The notes under the pieces are model-generated. The model had not been told where the DNA came from and did not search any database. It saw only the letters and a list, made by a program, of their open reading frames with translations. Position numbers and translations under genes: made by a program. From Luteimonas deserti (GTDB lineage: Bacteria; Pseudomonadota; Gammaproteobacteria; Xanthomonadales; Xanthomonadaceae): a stretch of 64,000 bases of DNA. The stretch covers positions 496,001-560,000 of the forward strand of contig NZ_JACCJZ010000020.1 of NCBI RefSeq assembly GCF_013425765.1. The letters are read 5' to 3'. This document shows positions 49,784-59,291 of this stretch, in pieces; the stretch's first letter is position 1, and each line of letters opens with the position of its first letter.

Positions 49784-50356
49784 TCAGTCGAACGGCGGGC
49801 GCCGCTCCGGCCCGGGGCGCTTGGCCAGCTTGCGTTGCAGGGATCGGCGGTGCATGCCGAGCAGGCGCGCAGTGGCGGAGATGTTGCCACCGGTCTCGTT
49901 GAGCGCCTGCTGGATGTGCTCCCACTCCAGCCGGTGCAGCGGAATCATCGTCGGACTTTCGAGCGATGCGTCCTCCTCGCGCTCGCCGGCGTCCGGTGCG
50001 GGCGCGAGGGCGGCGTCGAGCAGGATCCGCTGCAGGGTATCGGCCGAGACCGGCTTGGGCAGATAGTCGTCGGCGCCGCGCTTGATCGCCTCGACCGCGG
50101 TGGCGATGCTCGCGTAGCCGGTGACGAGCAGAATGCGCATGTCGGCGCGGATCGCGCGCAGAGGCTCGATCAGTCCGAGGCCCGACGTCTCGCCGAGCTT
50201 GAGGTCGACCAGCGCGAAATCCGGCCGCGTGCGCGCGGCCACCGCCAGCGCCGCCGCCGCGTCGGGTGCGGTTTCGCACTCGATGCCGCGCCGGCGCAGC
50301 GCGCGTTGCAGCGCCTCGAGGTACAGCGTGTCGTCGTCGACCAGCAGACCGTTCAT
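49784..50356 (-). CDS. RegA/PrrA/ActR-like response regulator
   Basis: A 190-residue response regulator. The receiver domain (1-120) has the acidic pair in LLVDDDTLYLEAL, the phospho-Asp in FALVDLKLGETSG, the Thr in ILLVTGYAS and the Lys in DDYLPKPVS. A short C-terminal Fis-type helix-turn-helix ends in GGNISATARLLGMHRRSLQRKLAKR, the hallmark of the RegA/ActR/PrrA group, which controls respiration and redox balance. Its ATG overlaps the 3' end of the sensor kinase gene. Target genes cannot be read from this window. Confidence 0.9.
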   Translation of the reverse strand: MNGLLVDDDTLYLEALQRALRRRGIECETAPDAAAALAVAARTRPDFALVDLKLGETSGLGLIEPLRAIRADMRILLVTGYASIATAVEAIKRGADDYLPKPVSADTLQRILLDAALAPAPDAGEREEDASLESPTMIPLHRLEWEHIQQALNETGGNISATARLLGMHRRSLQRKLAKRPGPERRPPFD

Positions 50357-51588
50357 CGCGGCGCCCCAGTCGATGCGGGCGCGTCGTCCACCGGGACCCG
50401 GAAGTGCACACGGGCACCGCCGCCGTCCGCTTCTTCCATGTCCAGCTCGCCGCCGATCTGCTCGATCGCGGCATGCGACAGCGCGAGGCCGATGCCGAGG
50501 CCGTCCGGCTTGCCGCTGCGGAACAGCACCGGCAGGAACGGCGCCTGGGCGTCGAATCCGGTGCCGTAATCGCGGATCGCCCCGTGGAGCACGCCGTCGT
50601 CGATCTGCAGTCGCAGGTCCACCCGGCGGCTGCCGTTGGCCTCGCTGGCATCGGCGGCGTTGTTGAGCAGGGCGAGCAGCAGGTGGCCGATGGTGCGTTC
50701 GACGCGCTGGTGCGGGCCGGCGTTGCCTTCGCGCGCCAGCACGATCGCCGGACGCACCAGCTGCCAGTGTTCGAGCACGCGACCGATGTCGACGCGGGTG
50801 CTGGCCATCGGATCGGCCGGATCGGCCAGCGAGCGCACGCGGTCGCGGCAGGTGTCGACCAGGCGACGCAACGTGGCCACGTCGGCAGCACCGTCGCTGC
50901 CCAGCGCGCTGGTGTCCAGATCGTCCAGCAGCAGGGTCATCGTGCCCAGCGGCGTATTGAGTTCGTGGGCGACCGACGCGGCGTGCGTGGCCAGGGCGAG
51001 GATGCCCTCGTTGCGCACGAAGCGTTCGCGCAGGGCGGCCAGCTCGCGCTCGCGCCGGTCGCGGGCGGCGGCGAGGCGCACCAGGAAATACAGCACCAGG
51101 CCCAGCGAGAGTACGAAATTGACCGCCATGCCGGCCAGGTGCAGATCGAAGCCGTCGTGCAGGTGCGGCAGGGGCTGGCCGAACTGCACCGCCAGCAGGT
51201 AGCCCATCAGTCCGGCCAGCGCGCTGGCCACCGCCCAGGCCGCGGGCAGCGCCATCGCGGTCAATGCGATCGGCAGCAGGAACAACGACGCGAACGGATT
51301 GGCGATGCCCCCGGTCCAGGCGATCAACCAGGAGAGCACCGCGGTGTCGAGCAGCACGTGGGCGAAGGCTTCGGCCGGGACCGCGTCGCGGCTGCTGCGC
51401 AGGCGCAGATGGACGGCCACGTTGAAGAGCGCGAGCAGGGCCACCGGCCCCCACAGAGGGCCCGGCGGGAGAGCCATGTGGAAGCCCTGGGTGGCCCACA
51501 GGATGGTCAGCGACTGCCCGCCCACCGCCAGCCAGCGCAGGCTGTAGAGGGTGCGCAGCAGGGCGGTGGCGGGAGGCTGGGGATGCAC
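50353..51588 (-). CDS. RegB/PrrB-like sensor histidine kinase
   Basis: A 411-residue membrane sensor. About six N-terminal hydrophobic helices include WTGGIANPFASLFLLPIAL, in which GGIANPF matches the quinone-sensing GGxxNPF motif known in RegB. The H-box is ASVAHELNTPLGTM, with the phospho-accepting His near residue 206. The N box is ALLNNAADASEA, and the G boxes are DYGTGFD and GLGIGLALSHAAIEQIGG. It pairs with the downstream RegA-like regulator, with which it overlaps by four bases. It is divergent from ispG. Confidence 0.9.
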   Translation of the reverse strand: MHPQPPATALLRTLYSLRWLAVGGQSLTILWATQGFHMALPPGPLWGPVALLALFNVAVHLRLRSSRDAVPAEAFAHVLLDTAVLSWLIAWTGGIANPFASLFLLPIALTAMALPAAWAVASALAGLMGYLLAVQFGQPLPHLHDGFDLHLAGMAVNFVLSLGLVLYFLVRLAAARDRRERELAALRERFVRNEGILALATHAASVAHELNTPLGTMTLLLDDLDTSALGSDGAADVATLRRLVDTCRDRVRSLADPADPMASTRVDIGRVLEHWQLVRPAIVLAREGNAGPHQRVERTIGHLLLALLNNAADASEANGSRRVDLRLQIDDGVLHGAIRDYGTGFDAQAPFLPVLFRSGKPDGLGIGLALSHAAIEQIGGELDMEEADGGGARVHFRVPVDDAPASTGAPR

Positions 51589-51700
51589 CGGGTCATCCTA
51601 GAGCACGCCCGCGCCGACCGCCCTGCGGCAGGCGGTCGCACCCGGCGCCGGTTTCGCGGCGCGTCAGCGCCGGTCACCGGCAAGCCGGTAAACTGCGTGC

Positions 51701-52996
51701 ATGTCCGCCCAGTCCGTCGCCGCGCCTGCCGCCTGCCTGTCCGATCCCGTCGCCTTGCCCGCCTTCGGCGCCGCGCCGCGCCGCGGCACGCGCCAGGTGC
51801 ACGTGGGCGGTGTCGCCCTCGGCGGCCACGCGCCGGTGGTGGTGCAGTCGATGACCAATACCGACACCGCCGACGTCGCCGGCACCGCCAGGCAGATCGG
51901 CGAGCTGTGGCGCGCGGGTTCCGAGCTGGTGCGCATCACGGTCAACAATCCCGAATCGGCGGCCGCCGTGCCGCGGATCGTCGAGCGGCTGGCGATGCAG
52001 GGCATCGAGGTGCCGATCATCGGCGACTTCCACTACAACGGGCACCAGCTGCTGGCCGGCGAGCCGGCCTGCGCCGAGGCACTGGCGAAGTACCGCATCA
52101 ATCCGGGCAACGTCGGCTTCGGCAAGAAGCGCGACACCCAGTTCGCCCAGCTGATCGAATTCGCGATGCGCTACGGCAAGCCGGTGCGCATCGGTGCGAA
52201 CTGGGGATCGCTCGACCAGTCGCTGGCGGCCACGCTGATGGACGAGAACGCTCGGCGCGCCGTGCCCTGGGACGCAGGAAAGGTGTTGCGCGAAGCGCTG
52301 ATCCGCTCGGCGGTGGATTCCGCCGAACGCGCGGTGGAGCTGGGCCTCGGCCGCGACCGCATCGTGCTCAGTGCCAAGGTCAGCGGCGTGCAGGAACTGG
52401 TCGCGGTTTACCGCGACCTCGCCGCGCGCTGCGATTTCGCGCTGCATCTGGGGCTCACCGAAGCCGGCATCGGCAGCAAGGGCATGGTGGCCTCCAGCGC
52501 CGCGCTGGCGATCCTGATGCAGGAAGGCATCGGCGACACCATCCGCATTTCGCTGACGCCCGAGCCCGGCGCCTCGCGCACCAAGGAGGTCGTCGTCGCC
52601 CAGGAACTGCTGCAGACCATGGGCCTGCGCGCGTTCACGCCGATGGTCACCGCCTGCCCGGGCTGCGGCCGCACCACCTCCGAGTTCTTCCAGGAGCTGG
52701 CCGGCGTGGTCCAGGACCACGTGCGCGAGAAAATGCCGGAGTGGAAGATCACCCATCCGGGCGCTGAGAACATGACGCTCGCGGTGATGGGCTGCGTGGT
52801 CAACGGGCCGGGCGAATCGCGCCACGCCAACATCGGCATCTCGCTGCCCGGTACCGGCGAGGCGCCCTCGGCGCCGGTGTTCATCGACGGCGAGAAGGCG
52901 GTGACGCTGCGCGGCGAGAACATCGCGCACGAATTCGTCGCGCTGGTCGACGACTACGTGCACCGCCATTACGGGCGCGGTGCCGATGGCGCCTGA
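51701..52996 (+). CDS. ispG: 4-hydroxy-3-methylbut-2-enyl diphosphate synthase (IspG/GcpE)
   Basis: IspG is the penultimate enzyme of the MEP isoprenoid route and uses a [4Fe-4S] cluster. The 431-residue protein includes [14 protein letters not shown] at the N-terminal barrel, [13 protein letters not shown], and the cluster ligands in [13 protein letters not shown] plus GCVVNGPGE with its catalytic Glu. It is longer than the E. coli enzyme (372), with an N-terminal extension and an internal insertion, which I recall as common in Xanthomonadales. The PAP2 gene overlaps its last codons. Confidence 0.95.
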   Translation: MSAQSVAAPAACLSDPVALPAFGAAPRRGTRQVHVGGVALGGHAPVVVQSMTNTDTADVAGTARQIGELWRAGSELVRITVNNPESAAAVPRIVERLAMQGIEVPIIGDFHYNGHQLLAGEPACAEALAKYRINPGNVGFGKKRDTQFAQLIEFAMRYGKPVRIGANWGSLDQSLAATLMDENARRAVPWDAGKVLREALIRSAVDSAERAVELGLGRDRIVLSAKVSGVQELVAVYRDLAARCDFALHLGLTEAGIGSKGMVASSAALAILMQEGIGDTIRISLTPEPGASRTKEVVVAQELLQTMGLRAFTPMVTACPGCGRTTSEFFQELAGVVQDHVREKMPEWKITHPGAENMTLAVMGCVVNGPGESRHANIGISLPGTGEAPSAPVFIDGEKAVTLRGENIAHEFVALVDDYVHRHYGRGADGA

Positions 52997-53738
52997 CGCC
53001 GGCGAGGTCCTCGTTGAGGGCTCGCGCGCGACAGGCGGTCTGCTGCGGCGCCACGGCTGGAAGGTCCTGCTGCTGTTCCTCGGCGTGCTGCTGCCGATGT
53101 GGGTGTTCATGGAACTCGCCGACGAGATCCATGAGTCGGAGACCATCGCGTTCGACGAGCCGATCCTGATGTTCGCCAACGGCATGGCGCGCGAGGGCTT
53201 CGACCGGATCTTCCTGTTCTTCTCCGAGCTCGGCTACGCCTGGGGCGTGGTGCCGGCCGACATCGGCCTGGTCGTGGTGATGCTGGCCCTGCGACGCTGG
53301 CGGCACGCGGTGTTCGTGGCCCTGTCGACCGGTGGCTCGGCCCTGCTCAACATGGCGACCAAGCAACTGTTCGCGCGCGAGCGGCCCGGCCTGTGGGAGT
53401 CGATCGCGCCGGAAGCGACCTTCAGTTTCCCCAGCGGACACGCGATGGGCTCGGCGACGCTGGCGATGGTGCTGGTGCTGCTGGCCTGGCCGACCCGCGC
53501 GCGCTGGTGGGTGGTGGCCGCGATGGCCGTGTTCGTGCCGATGGTCGGGCTGTCCAGGATCTACCTCGGCGTGCATTACCCCTCCGACATTCTGGCCGGC
53601 TGGGCGGCGGCGTCGATCTGGGTGGTGGGCGTCTATCTGGTGCTGTATCACCCGCCGCGCGGCGGGTGGCGGCGGCGACGCGGCCCGGGCCACGGCGATG
53701 CCATTGCACTCGAGGCACGCGCGTCGGATCGACGCTGA
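52986..53738 (+). CDS. PAP2-family membrane phosphatase
   Basis: A 250-residue integral-membrane phosphatase with about six helices. The three PAP2 active-site motifs are [18 protein letters not shown] and [14 protein letters not shown]. Such enzymes dephosphorylate lipid phosphates, for example undecaprenyl diphosphate (BacA-independent recycling), phosphatidylglycerol phosphate or phosphatidic acid. The gene overlaps the end of ispG, the pathway that ultimately supplies undecaprenyl phosphate, so a C55-PP role is attractive but unproven. I use the ATG at 52986; a GTG two codons earlier is also possible. Confidence 0.88.
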   Translation: MAPDAGEVLVEGSRATGGLLRRHGWKVLLLFLGVLLPMWVFMELADEIHESETIAFDEPILMFANGMAREGFDRIFLFFSELGYAWGVVPADIGLVVVMLALRRWRHAVFVALSTGGSALLNMATKQLFARERPGLWESIAPEATFSFPSGHAMGSATLAMVLVLLAWPTRARWWVVAAMAVFVPMVGLSRIYLGVHYPSDILAGWAAASIWVVGVYLVLYHPPRGGWRRRRGPGHGDAIALEARASDRR

Positions 53739-53784
53739 GCGCGGATCGCGCTGCAGCCGGCCGGCCATCCCGGCGCCCGGCGAT

Positions 53785-54318
53785 CTACAGCGGAAGGCGG
53801 ATGTCCGACAGGCGCCAGCGGATGCCCGAGCGCGTGAGCACGAACATCACCGGACGCCCGGCCTCGTCGTGGACGGTCGCGGTGAAGCGCGAAGGCGACT
53901 CGTAGCGATAGACGGCGTCGGCGAGCGGAGCGGGACCGGTGCGCTCGGTGCCGTCGCGAAGCAGGGGCGCGCCGCCGGCCAGGCTCCAGAGGCGCCGGCC
54001 ACGCATCAGTGCGGCCAGGCCGACCGGGTTGACCATCGCGTCGACGCCCGTGCCCGCCGCGCGCGAGGCGATGTTCAGACCGATCGCGCCGAGCAGGCTG
54101 GACTGGACGTCCGCGCCGGCCTCACGGACCATCGCATCCGACACCTGCAGGCGCAGGCTGTGGCGCAAGGCGGGAAAATCGACCTGTCGTGACAGCGCCC
54201 TGGAGTCTTCGTCCTGCACCGCGTTGCGGATCGCATGCATGGTCAGGTACGGGCCTGCCGCGGTGTAGGCGAGCAGCAGCACGGCGATGGCCAGAGCGAG
54301 CCAGGCGAGTTTCTTCAC
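53785..54318 (-). CDS. DUF2939-family membrane-anchored protein
   Basis: A 177-residue protein that begins with one transmembrane helix (LAWLALAIAVLLLAYTAAGPYL). The remainder, probably periplasmic, begins MHAIRNAVQDEDSRALSRQVDFPALRHSLRLQV, which matches the DUF2939 pattern, and ends in GIRWRLSDIRLPL. The function is unknown. It stands alone, convergent with the PAP2 gene. Confidence 0.8.
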   Translation of the reverse strand: MKKLAWLALAIAVLLLAYTAAGPYLTMHAIRNAVQDEDSRALSRQVDFPALRHSLRLQVSDAMVREAGADVQSSLLGAIGLNIASRAAGTGVDAMVNPVGLAALMRGRRLWSLAGGAPLLRDGTERTGPAPLADAVYRYESPSRFTATVHDEAGRPVMFVLTRSGIRWRLSDIRLPL

Positions 54319-54408
54319 GGACGGCTCCTCTTCGGCGCGGACCGGCGATTGTCACCGGGGCCGGCGCGGGCCGGATGAACGGCGCGTGGAACGAGACGAC
54401 GCGCGGAC

Positions 54409-55095
54409 TCAGAACTCCAGGTCGAGCGCGGCGCACAGATAGTCCACGAACGGGCCCAGGGTGACGAGATCCCTGGCGATGGTCCTGCGCAGGTTCGGCC
54501 CGGTCATTGTCGCGTCGTCCAGCGAGCGCCAGAACACCCAGTTGCGATGCTTGAGATCCTCGACGAACTCGAAATCGGCGGGAAATCCGCGCGGCGCACG
54601 TACCAGCCGTTCACTGGTCTCCAACTCGAACGCCTTGCGCAGCTTCGGCGCGTGCGCGGCGGCCTTCCAGCCGCCCGGGTTGTCGACGATGAACTGGCGC
54701 ACGCGGCGCTGGGTCTCCGACTCGGGATGCCACAAGCCCGCGCCGACGAAGCTCTCGCCAGGCTGCAGGTGGATGTAGAACGACGGTGCCGGCACCTCCC
54801 GCCGGCGCGCATGGAACAGCCGCGCACCCTGCCAGGTCTTGTAGGGCGACTTGTCGTTGGAGAACCGGGCGTCGCGGTGGATCCGGAACAGCGATCCGCC
54901 GACGGTGCGGGGGTCGGCGCGGAACTGCGGACTCACCGCAGCGACATCGGGTTGCAGGTCGCCGATCAGGCGCAGGAACGGTTGGCGCACGTGCGCTTCG
55001 TAGTCGGCGCGGTGGGCCTCGAACCAGGGCTTCTCGTTGTTGCGGGCGAGGCTGCGCAAAAAGCGCAGGCTCCTGTCATTGAAGTAGACCGTCAT
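54409..55095 (-). CDS. DUF2461 (TIGR02453) family protein
   Basis: A 228-residue cytosolic protein. FNDRSLRFLRSLARNNEKPWFEAHRADYE at the start, SLFRIHRDARFSNDKSPYKTW in the middle and FYIHLQPGESFVGAGLWHPE are the conserved blocks of DUF2461. The function is unknown. I start at the ATG at 55095, which overlaps the sbcB stop codon (ATGA), so it is coupled to exonuclease I. Confidence 0.88.
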   Translation of the reverse strand: MTVYFNDRSLRFLRSLARNNEKPWFEAHRADYEAHVRQPFLRLIGDLQPDVAAVSPQFRADPRTVGGSLFRIHRDARFSNDKSPYKTWQGARLFHARRREVPAPSFYIHLQPGESFVGAGLWHPESETQRRVRQFIVDNPGGWKAAAHAPKLRKAFELETSERLVRAPRGFPADFEFVEDLKHRNWVFWRSLDDATMTGPNLRRTIARDLVTLGPFVDYLCAALDLEF

Positions 55096-56549
55096 GCGGG
55101 ATCCGTGCCGTGGAGCTGGACGTGCAGTTCCCGGCCCCAGTCGCGCAGGGCGTCGAGCAGGGCGAGGCGCTGCGGCTGACCGGTATTTTCGGCGCACAGG
55201 GCGTCGATCAGGGTGAAATAGCCGGCGAAATCATGTTCGGACTGCAGCGTGCCCGGGGCCAGGCGCGCGCGGCGGCACGCATCCCAGCGCCGGCGTTCCT
55301 CGGTCGACAGGGTGTCGGGCCAGTTGCGCGCGCGGTACCGGAACAGCAGCTCGTCGAGCCGCTGGTCCTCGAAGCCGAAATCGCGCATGGCAAGCTGGGT
55401 CGGCGGCGTCGCCCGCACCTGCTGCACGCGTCGGCGGTCGCCGTCGCCGAAGAAGCCGCCGTACAGCGAGCCGTCGACGTCCGGGGCCGGGAACTCGCGC
55501 TCCACCGCGAACACCTCGCGCACCTTGGCCGCCAGCGCCGGCCCGGCCGCGCGCAGCCGGGCGGCGCGACCCTCGACGGCATCGACATCGATCGACAGGC
55601 GCTCGAAATCCTCCGCACGCAGATGCGTCCAGGCGACGAGGGCCGGGCAGCGGTTGCTGTGCACCTCCTTGAGCGGGATCCGCGCGACGCCTTCGGGCAG
55701 ATCCTCGCGGCGCGCGAACACGCGCGCGGCGATCGCGTCGGCATCCAGATCCAGCAGCGCGTCGGGTTCGGCGTCGAGGTCGAATACCACGACCCGGGTG
55801 TCGATCTTCGGATGCCGGGCGAGCGGCAGCACCGGCGCGGCGCACAGGCGCGCGGCCGGATAGCGCTGCGAGACGTGCAGCACCGGCGTCATGCCGATGG
55901 TGTCGAGCAGCGAGGACGCATGCCGCTTGTCGCGCAGCCGGGCGGCGTAGTCCCACAGCCGCGGCTGCGCGGCACGCATCAGCCGGGCGATGCCGATCAG
56001 TGCACGCACGTCCGACAGGGCCTCGTGCGCATCGCCGGTGCGCACGCCGTTGGCGGCGGCCAGGTGTTCGAGCTTGAACGACGTGGCGCCGTCTTCGCGC
56101 TGCGGCCAGGTCAGGCCCTCGGGCCGCAAGGCATGCCACAGGCGCATCACGTCGAGCAGGTCCCAGCGGCAATTGCCGCCGCGCCACTCGCGTTCGTAGG
56201 GATCGAAGAAATTGCGGAACAGGCCGAAGCGCACGAACTCGTCGTCGAAACGCAGTGAGTTGTAGCCGAGGGTGCAGGTCTTGGGACGCGCCATCTCGTC
56301 GAAGATCCGGGCGAACGCGTCGGCTTCCGGAATGCCGTCGCGCATGGCCTGCTGCGGCGTGATGCCGGTGACCAGCGTCGCCGCCGGCGAGGGCAGCAGA
56401 TCGTCCGCGGGGCGCACGAACAGGTCGATCGGATCCTCGATCTCGTTGAGCGCGGCATCGGTGCGGATCGCCGCGAACTGGGCGATCCGGCTGCGCCGCG
56501 GGTCGGTGCCGAACGTCTCGAGGTCGTAGAAAAGAAAGCTGTCGGTCAT
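55092..56549 (-). CDS. sbcB: Exodeoxyribonuclease I (SbcB)
   Basis: SbcB degrades single-stranded DNA 3' to 5' during recombination and repair. The 485-residue protein begins with the DnaQ/DEDD motif FLFYDLETFGTDP, continues with the second Asp region YNSLRFDDEFVRFGLF, and has the third in DAHEALSDVRALI. The C-terminal half (SH3-like and helical domains) includes LYGGFFGDGDRR and RYRARNWPDTL. I use the ATG at 56549 because the residues before it are arginine-rich and lack family similarity. Confidence 0.94.
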   Translation of the reverse strand: MTDSFLFYDLETFGTDPRRSRIAQFAAIRTDAALNEIEDPIDLFVRPADDLLPSPAATLVTGITPQQAMRDGIPEADAFARIFDEMARPKTCTLGYNSLRFDDEFVRFGLFRNFFDPYEREWRGGNCRWDLLDVMRLWHALRPEGLTWPQREDGATSFKLEHLAAANGVRTGDAHEALSDVRALIGIARLMRAAQPRLWDYAARLRDKRHASSLLDTIGMTPVLHVSQRYPAARLCAAPVLPLARHPKIDTRVVVFDLDAEPDALLDLDADAIAARVFARREDLPEGVARIPLKEVHSNRCPALVAWTHLRAEDFERLSIDVDAVEGRAARLRAAGPALAAKVREVFAVEREFPAPDVDGSLYGGFFGDGDRRRVQQVRATPPTQLAMRDFGFEDQRLDELLFRYRARNWPDTLSTEERRRWDACRRARLAPGTLQSEHDFAGYFTLIDALCAENTGQPQRLALLDALRDWGRELHVQLHGTDPA

Positions 56550-56649
56550 TGCGCAAGTATCGGCGATGCGGGGCCGTGCCCGGTCGCCCCGGGCGCGGAC
56601 ACGCAAGGACTCCAGCCCCGGGCGCGACCTGCGGCCGGGCGCACGCCGC

Positions 56650-58026
56650 TCACGCGGGCACATCCTCCAGCGGTGTCAGCCGCGCCAGCACGTCGGCATC
56701 GATGGCGGCCCAGTCCAGCGCGTCCAGGGTCGAACGGCCTGCGGTCGCGCGCTCGAGGATGCCGCGCTGGACGTCGGTGCGGGTCATGGCCAGCGAGTAG
56801 GGAATGCGCATGAAGGTCACCATGGCGTAGTGCGGGACGAAGCGCCCCGGATGGCGCGCCTGCAGGGCCAGTTCCAGCGCCCGCTGCAGCAGATAGTCGG
56901 CATCGTCGACGCGGTCGCGCATCTCCAGGTAGTTGTCGAGCGCCATGCGCTGGATCGCGGCGGCGTCGGGTTTGCGCTGTGCTTCGAACGCCGCGAATGC
57001 GCCGGCGAGGTCGGGATGCGCATCGAGTTGCCCGGCCAGCGCCACGCAGTCCTCGAACGCGCAGTTCATGCCCTGGCCGTGGAACGGGACCATGGCGTGC
57101 GCCGCGTCGCCGAGCAGGACCGCACGCCCGTCCAGATGCCAGTGCTCGAGATACAGCGTGCCCAGCTGGCCCACGGGATTGGCCGCCCAGTCCCGTTCGA
57201 ATGCCGGGATCAGGGCCAGCGCCGATGGAAACTCCCGCTCGAAGAACGTGCGCGCTGCTGCGGTGTCGCGGATCTGGTCGAACGCCGGCCCGTCACCCGC
57301 AGCGGCCTGGTGGGGCAGGAACAGGGTCACGGTGAAGGTCTTTTCGTCATTGGGCAGCGCGATGCACATGTAGTGGCCGCGCGGCCAGATGTGCAGTGCG
57401 TGGGGCTCGATGCGGAAGCCACCGTCGTCGTCGGGTGGGATCTCCAGCTCCTTGTAGCCGTGGTCGAGAAAATCGCTGCGCTCACCGAGATCGCGCACGC
57501 GATGCATCGCGGCGCGCAGCGCCGAGCCCGCACCGTCGGCGCCGACCAGTGCGCGGAAGGGCACCTCGCGGCGCGAGCCATCGCGCGCGTCGGCGAACAC
57601 CGCGACGCGCGAGTCGAAGTTCACGCCCGCCAGCCCGAGATCGAAATGCAGGCGCGCGCCCGCGGCCTGCGCCAGTTCCAGCAGCACCAGGTTGAGATCG
57701 CCGCGGTGCACCGACCAGATCACTTCGCTGTCGTCGCGGCCGTAGCGCTGCAGCGCCGGCTCGGCCGCGTCCACGTGGACCATGCGGCCGCGCATCATGA
57801 TCGCGTGCCGCATCACCGCTTCGTCTGCATCGGCCGCGCGCAGCGCATGACGGCCGCGTTCGGCCAGCGCCAGATTGATCGAACGCCCGCCCTCGTAGCC
57901 CCGCAGACGGGGATCGCCGCGTTTCTCGTACAGGTCCACCTCCCAACCCCGGCGGCGCAGCAGGATGCCGAGCAGGGCGCCGGCGAGACCCGCACCGATG
58001 ATGGTGAGGTGGCGGGGTGCGCTCAC
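56650..58026 (-). CDS. kmo: kynurenine 3-monooxygenase (Kmo)
   Basis: This FAD-dependent monooxygenase hydroxylates kynurenine to 3-hydroxykynurenine in tryptophan catabolism. The 458-residue sequence starts with the FAD dinucleotide motif IIGAGLAGALLGILLRRRG. RGYEGGRSINLALAERG and the second FAD motif VLLGDAAHAMVPFHGQGMNCAFED follow. The C-terminal region (TFMRIPYSLA) carries the expected membrane-proximal block. The start is GTG at 58026, overlapping the kynU stop (GTGA). It is the last gene of the kynurenine group on this strand. Confidence 0.94.
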   Translation of the reverse strand: MSAPRHLTIIGAGLAGALLGILLRRRGWEVDLYEKRGDPRLRGYEGGRSINLALAERGRHALRAADADEAVMRHAIMMRGRMVHVDAAEPALQRYGRDDSEVIWSVHRGDLNLVLLELAQAAGARLHFDLGLAGVNFDSRVAVFADARDGSRREVPFRALVGADGAGSALRAAMHRVRDLGERSDFLDHGYKELEIPPDDDGGFRIEPHALHIWPRGHYMCIALPNDEKTFTVTLFLPHQAAAGDGPAFDQIRDTAAARTFFEREFPSALALIPAFERDWAANPVGQLGTLYLEHWHLDGRAVLLGDAAHAMVPFHGQGMNCAFEDCVALAGQLDAHPDLAGAFAAFEAQRKPDAAAIQRMALDNYLEMRDRVDDADYLLQRALELALQARHPGRFVPHYAMVTFMRIPYSLAMTRTDVQRGILERATAGRSTLDALDWAAIDADVLARLTPLEDVPA

Positions 58027-59291
58027 GCGTCGCGCCAGCGCTGCACGGCGCGCACGAACCGCAATACGTCGGCATGGTTGTTGTAGAGCGGAGCGGGGGA
58101 GATGCGGATCACATCGGGTTCCCGCCAGTCGCCGAGCACACCGTTGCCGGCCAGGTGCTCGAACAGATTGCGTCCCTGCTCGCGTCCGCCGCGCACGCGC
58201 AACGAGAGCTGCGCCCCGCGACGGGCGGGATCGGCCGGCGTGGCGATGTCGAGCACCGCGTCCAGCTCGCTGCGGATCAGGGTGGCCAGGTACCCCGTCA
58301 GCGCCTCCGACTTCGCGCGCAGCGCCGGCATGCCGGCCTCGGTGAACAGGTCGAGCGATGCACGCAGCGGCGCCAGACCGAGAATCGGCGGATTGCTGAG
58401 CTGCCAGCCATCGGCGCCGGGCGTGGGCTGGAAGTCGGGGCCCATGCGGAAACGCGTCGACGCGTCGTGGCCCCACCAGCCGGCGAAGCGCGGGCGATCC
58501 GTGTCGGCATGGCGCGCATGGACGAACGCACCGGCCACCGCACCGGGGCCGCTGTTGAGGTACTTGTAGTGGCACCACACCGCGAAATCGGCTCCGCTGT
58601 CGTGCAGCCGCAGCGGCAGGTTGCCGGCCGCATGCGCGAGATCGAAGCCGACGATGGCGCCTGCCGCGTGGCCGAGCCGGGTGATCTCGGCAAGGTCGAA
58701 GGCCTCGCCGGTGCGGTACTGCACGCCCGGCCACAGCACCAGCGCGAGCCGGTGACCGTGCTCGGCGACGGCCGCGGCGATCGCGTCGATGCCGAACAGG
58801 CCGTCGTCGCCCGGCTGTACCTCGATCAGGTCGGTCGCGGGATCGAAGCCGTGGAAGCGCACCTGCGATTCCAGCGCATACCGGTCGGACGGAAACGCTC
58901 CGGCCTCCATCAGGATCGCCGGGCGCTCCGCGGTCGGCCGGTAGAAACCCACCATCAGGAAATGCAGATTCGCGGTCAGCGAGTTCATCGCGACCACTTC
59001 CTCGGGCTGCGCGCCGACGATCTCCGCCAGCTGCGCGCCGACCAGGCCGTGGTAGGTCATCCATTGCGAGTTGCCGCGGAAATGACCTTCGACCGCTTCC
59101 ATCGCCCACTTGTCGAGCACGTCCTCGACCTGCGCGCGCGCACCGCGCGGCTGCAGCCCCAGCGAATTGCCGACGAAATAGGCCTGCTCGACATCGCCGA
59201 AGCGCGGCATGTGGAACTGCGCGCGGAAGCGCCGCAGCGGATCGGCCGCGTCGGCGGACGCGGCGTAGTCGTCGGTGAACAGATCGCTCAT
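58023..59291 (-). CDS. kynU: kynureninase (KynU)
   Basis: A PLP enzyme of 422 residues that cleaves kynurenine or 3-hydroxykynurenine to anthranilate or 3-hydroxyanthranilate plus alanine. QAYFVGNSLGLQPRGA, MNSLTANLHFLMVGFY, VGFDLAHAAGNLPLRLHD (the PLP Asp region) and the lysine motif WCHYKYLNSGPGAV are all present. The ATG at 59291 overlaps the stop of the CHMI-like gene. With Kmo downstream, it feeds 3-hydroxyanthranilate to the dioxygenase encoded upstream. Confidence 0.95.
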   Translation of the reverse strand: MSDLFTDDYAASADAADPLRRFRAQFHMPRFGDVEQAYFVGNSLGLQPRGARAQVEDVLDKWAMEAVEGHFRGNSQWMTYHGLVGAQLAEIVGAQPEEVVAMNSLTANLHFLMVGFYRPTAERPAILMEAGAFPSDRYALESQVRFHGFDPATDLIEVQPGDDGLFGIDAIAAAVAEHGHRLALVLWPGVQYRTGEAFDLAEITRLGHAAGAIVGFDLAHAAGNLPLRLHDSGADFAVWCHYKYLNSGPGAVAGAFVHARHADTDRPRFAGWWGHDASTRFRMGPDFQPTPGADGWQLSNPPILGLAPLRASLDLFTEAGMPALRAKSEALTGYLATLIRSELDAVLDIATPADPARRGAQLSLRVRGGREQGRNLFEHLAGNGVLGDWREPDVIRISPAPLYNNHADVLRFVRAVQRWRDA

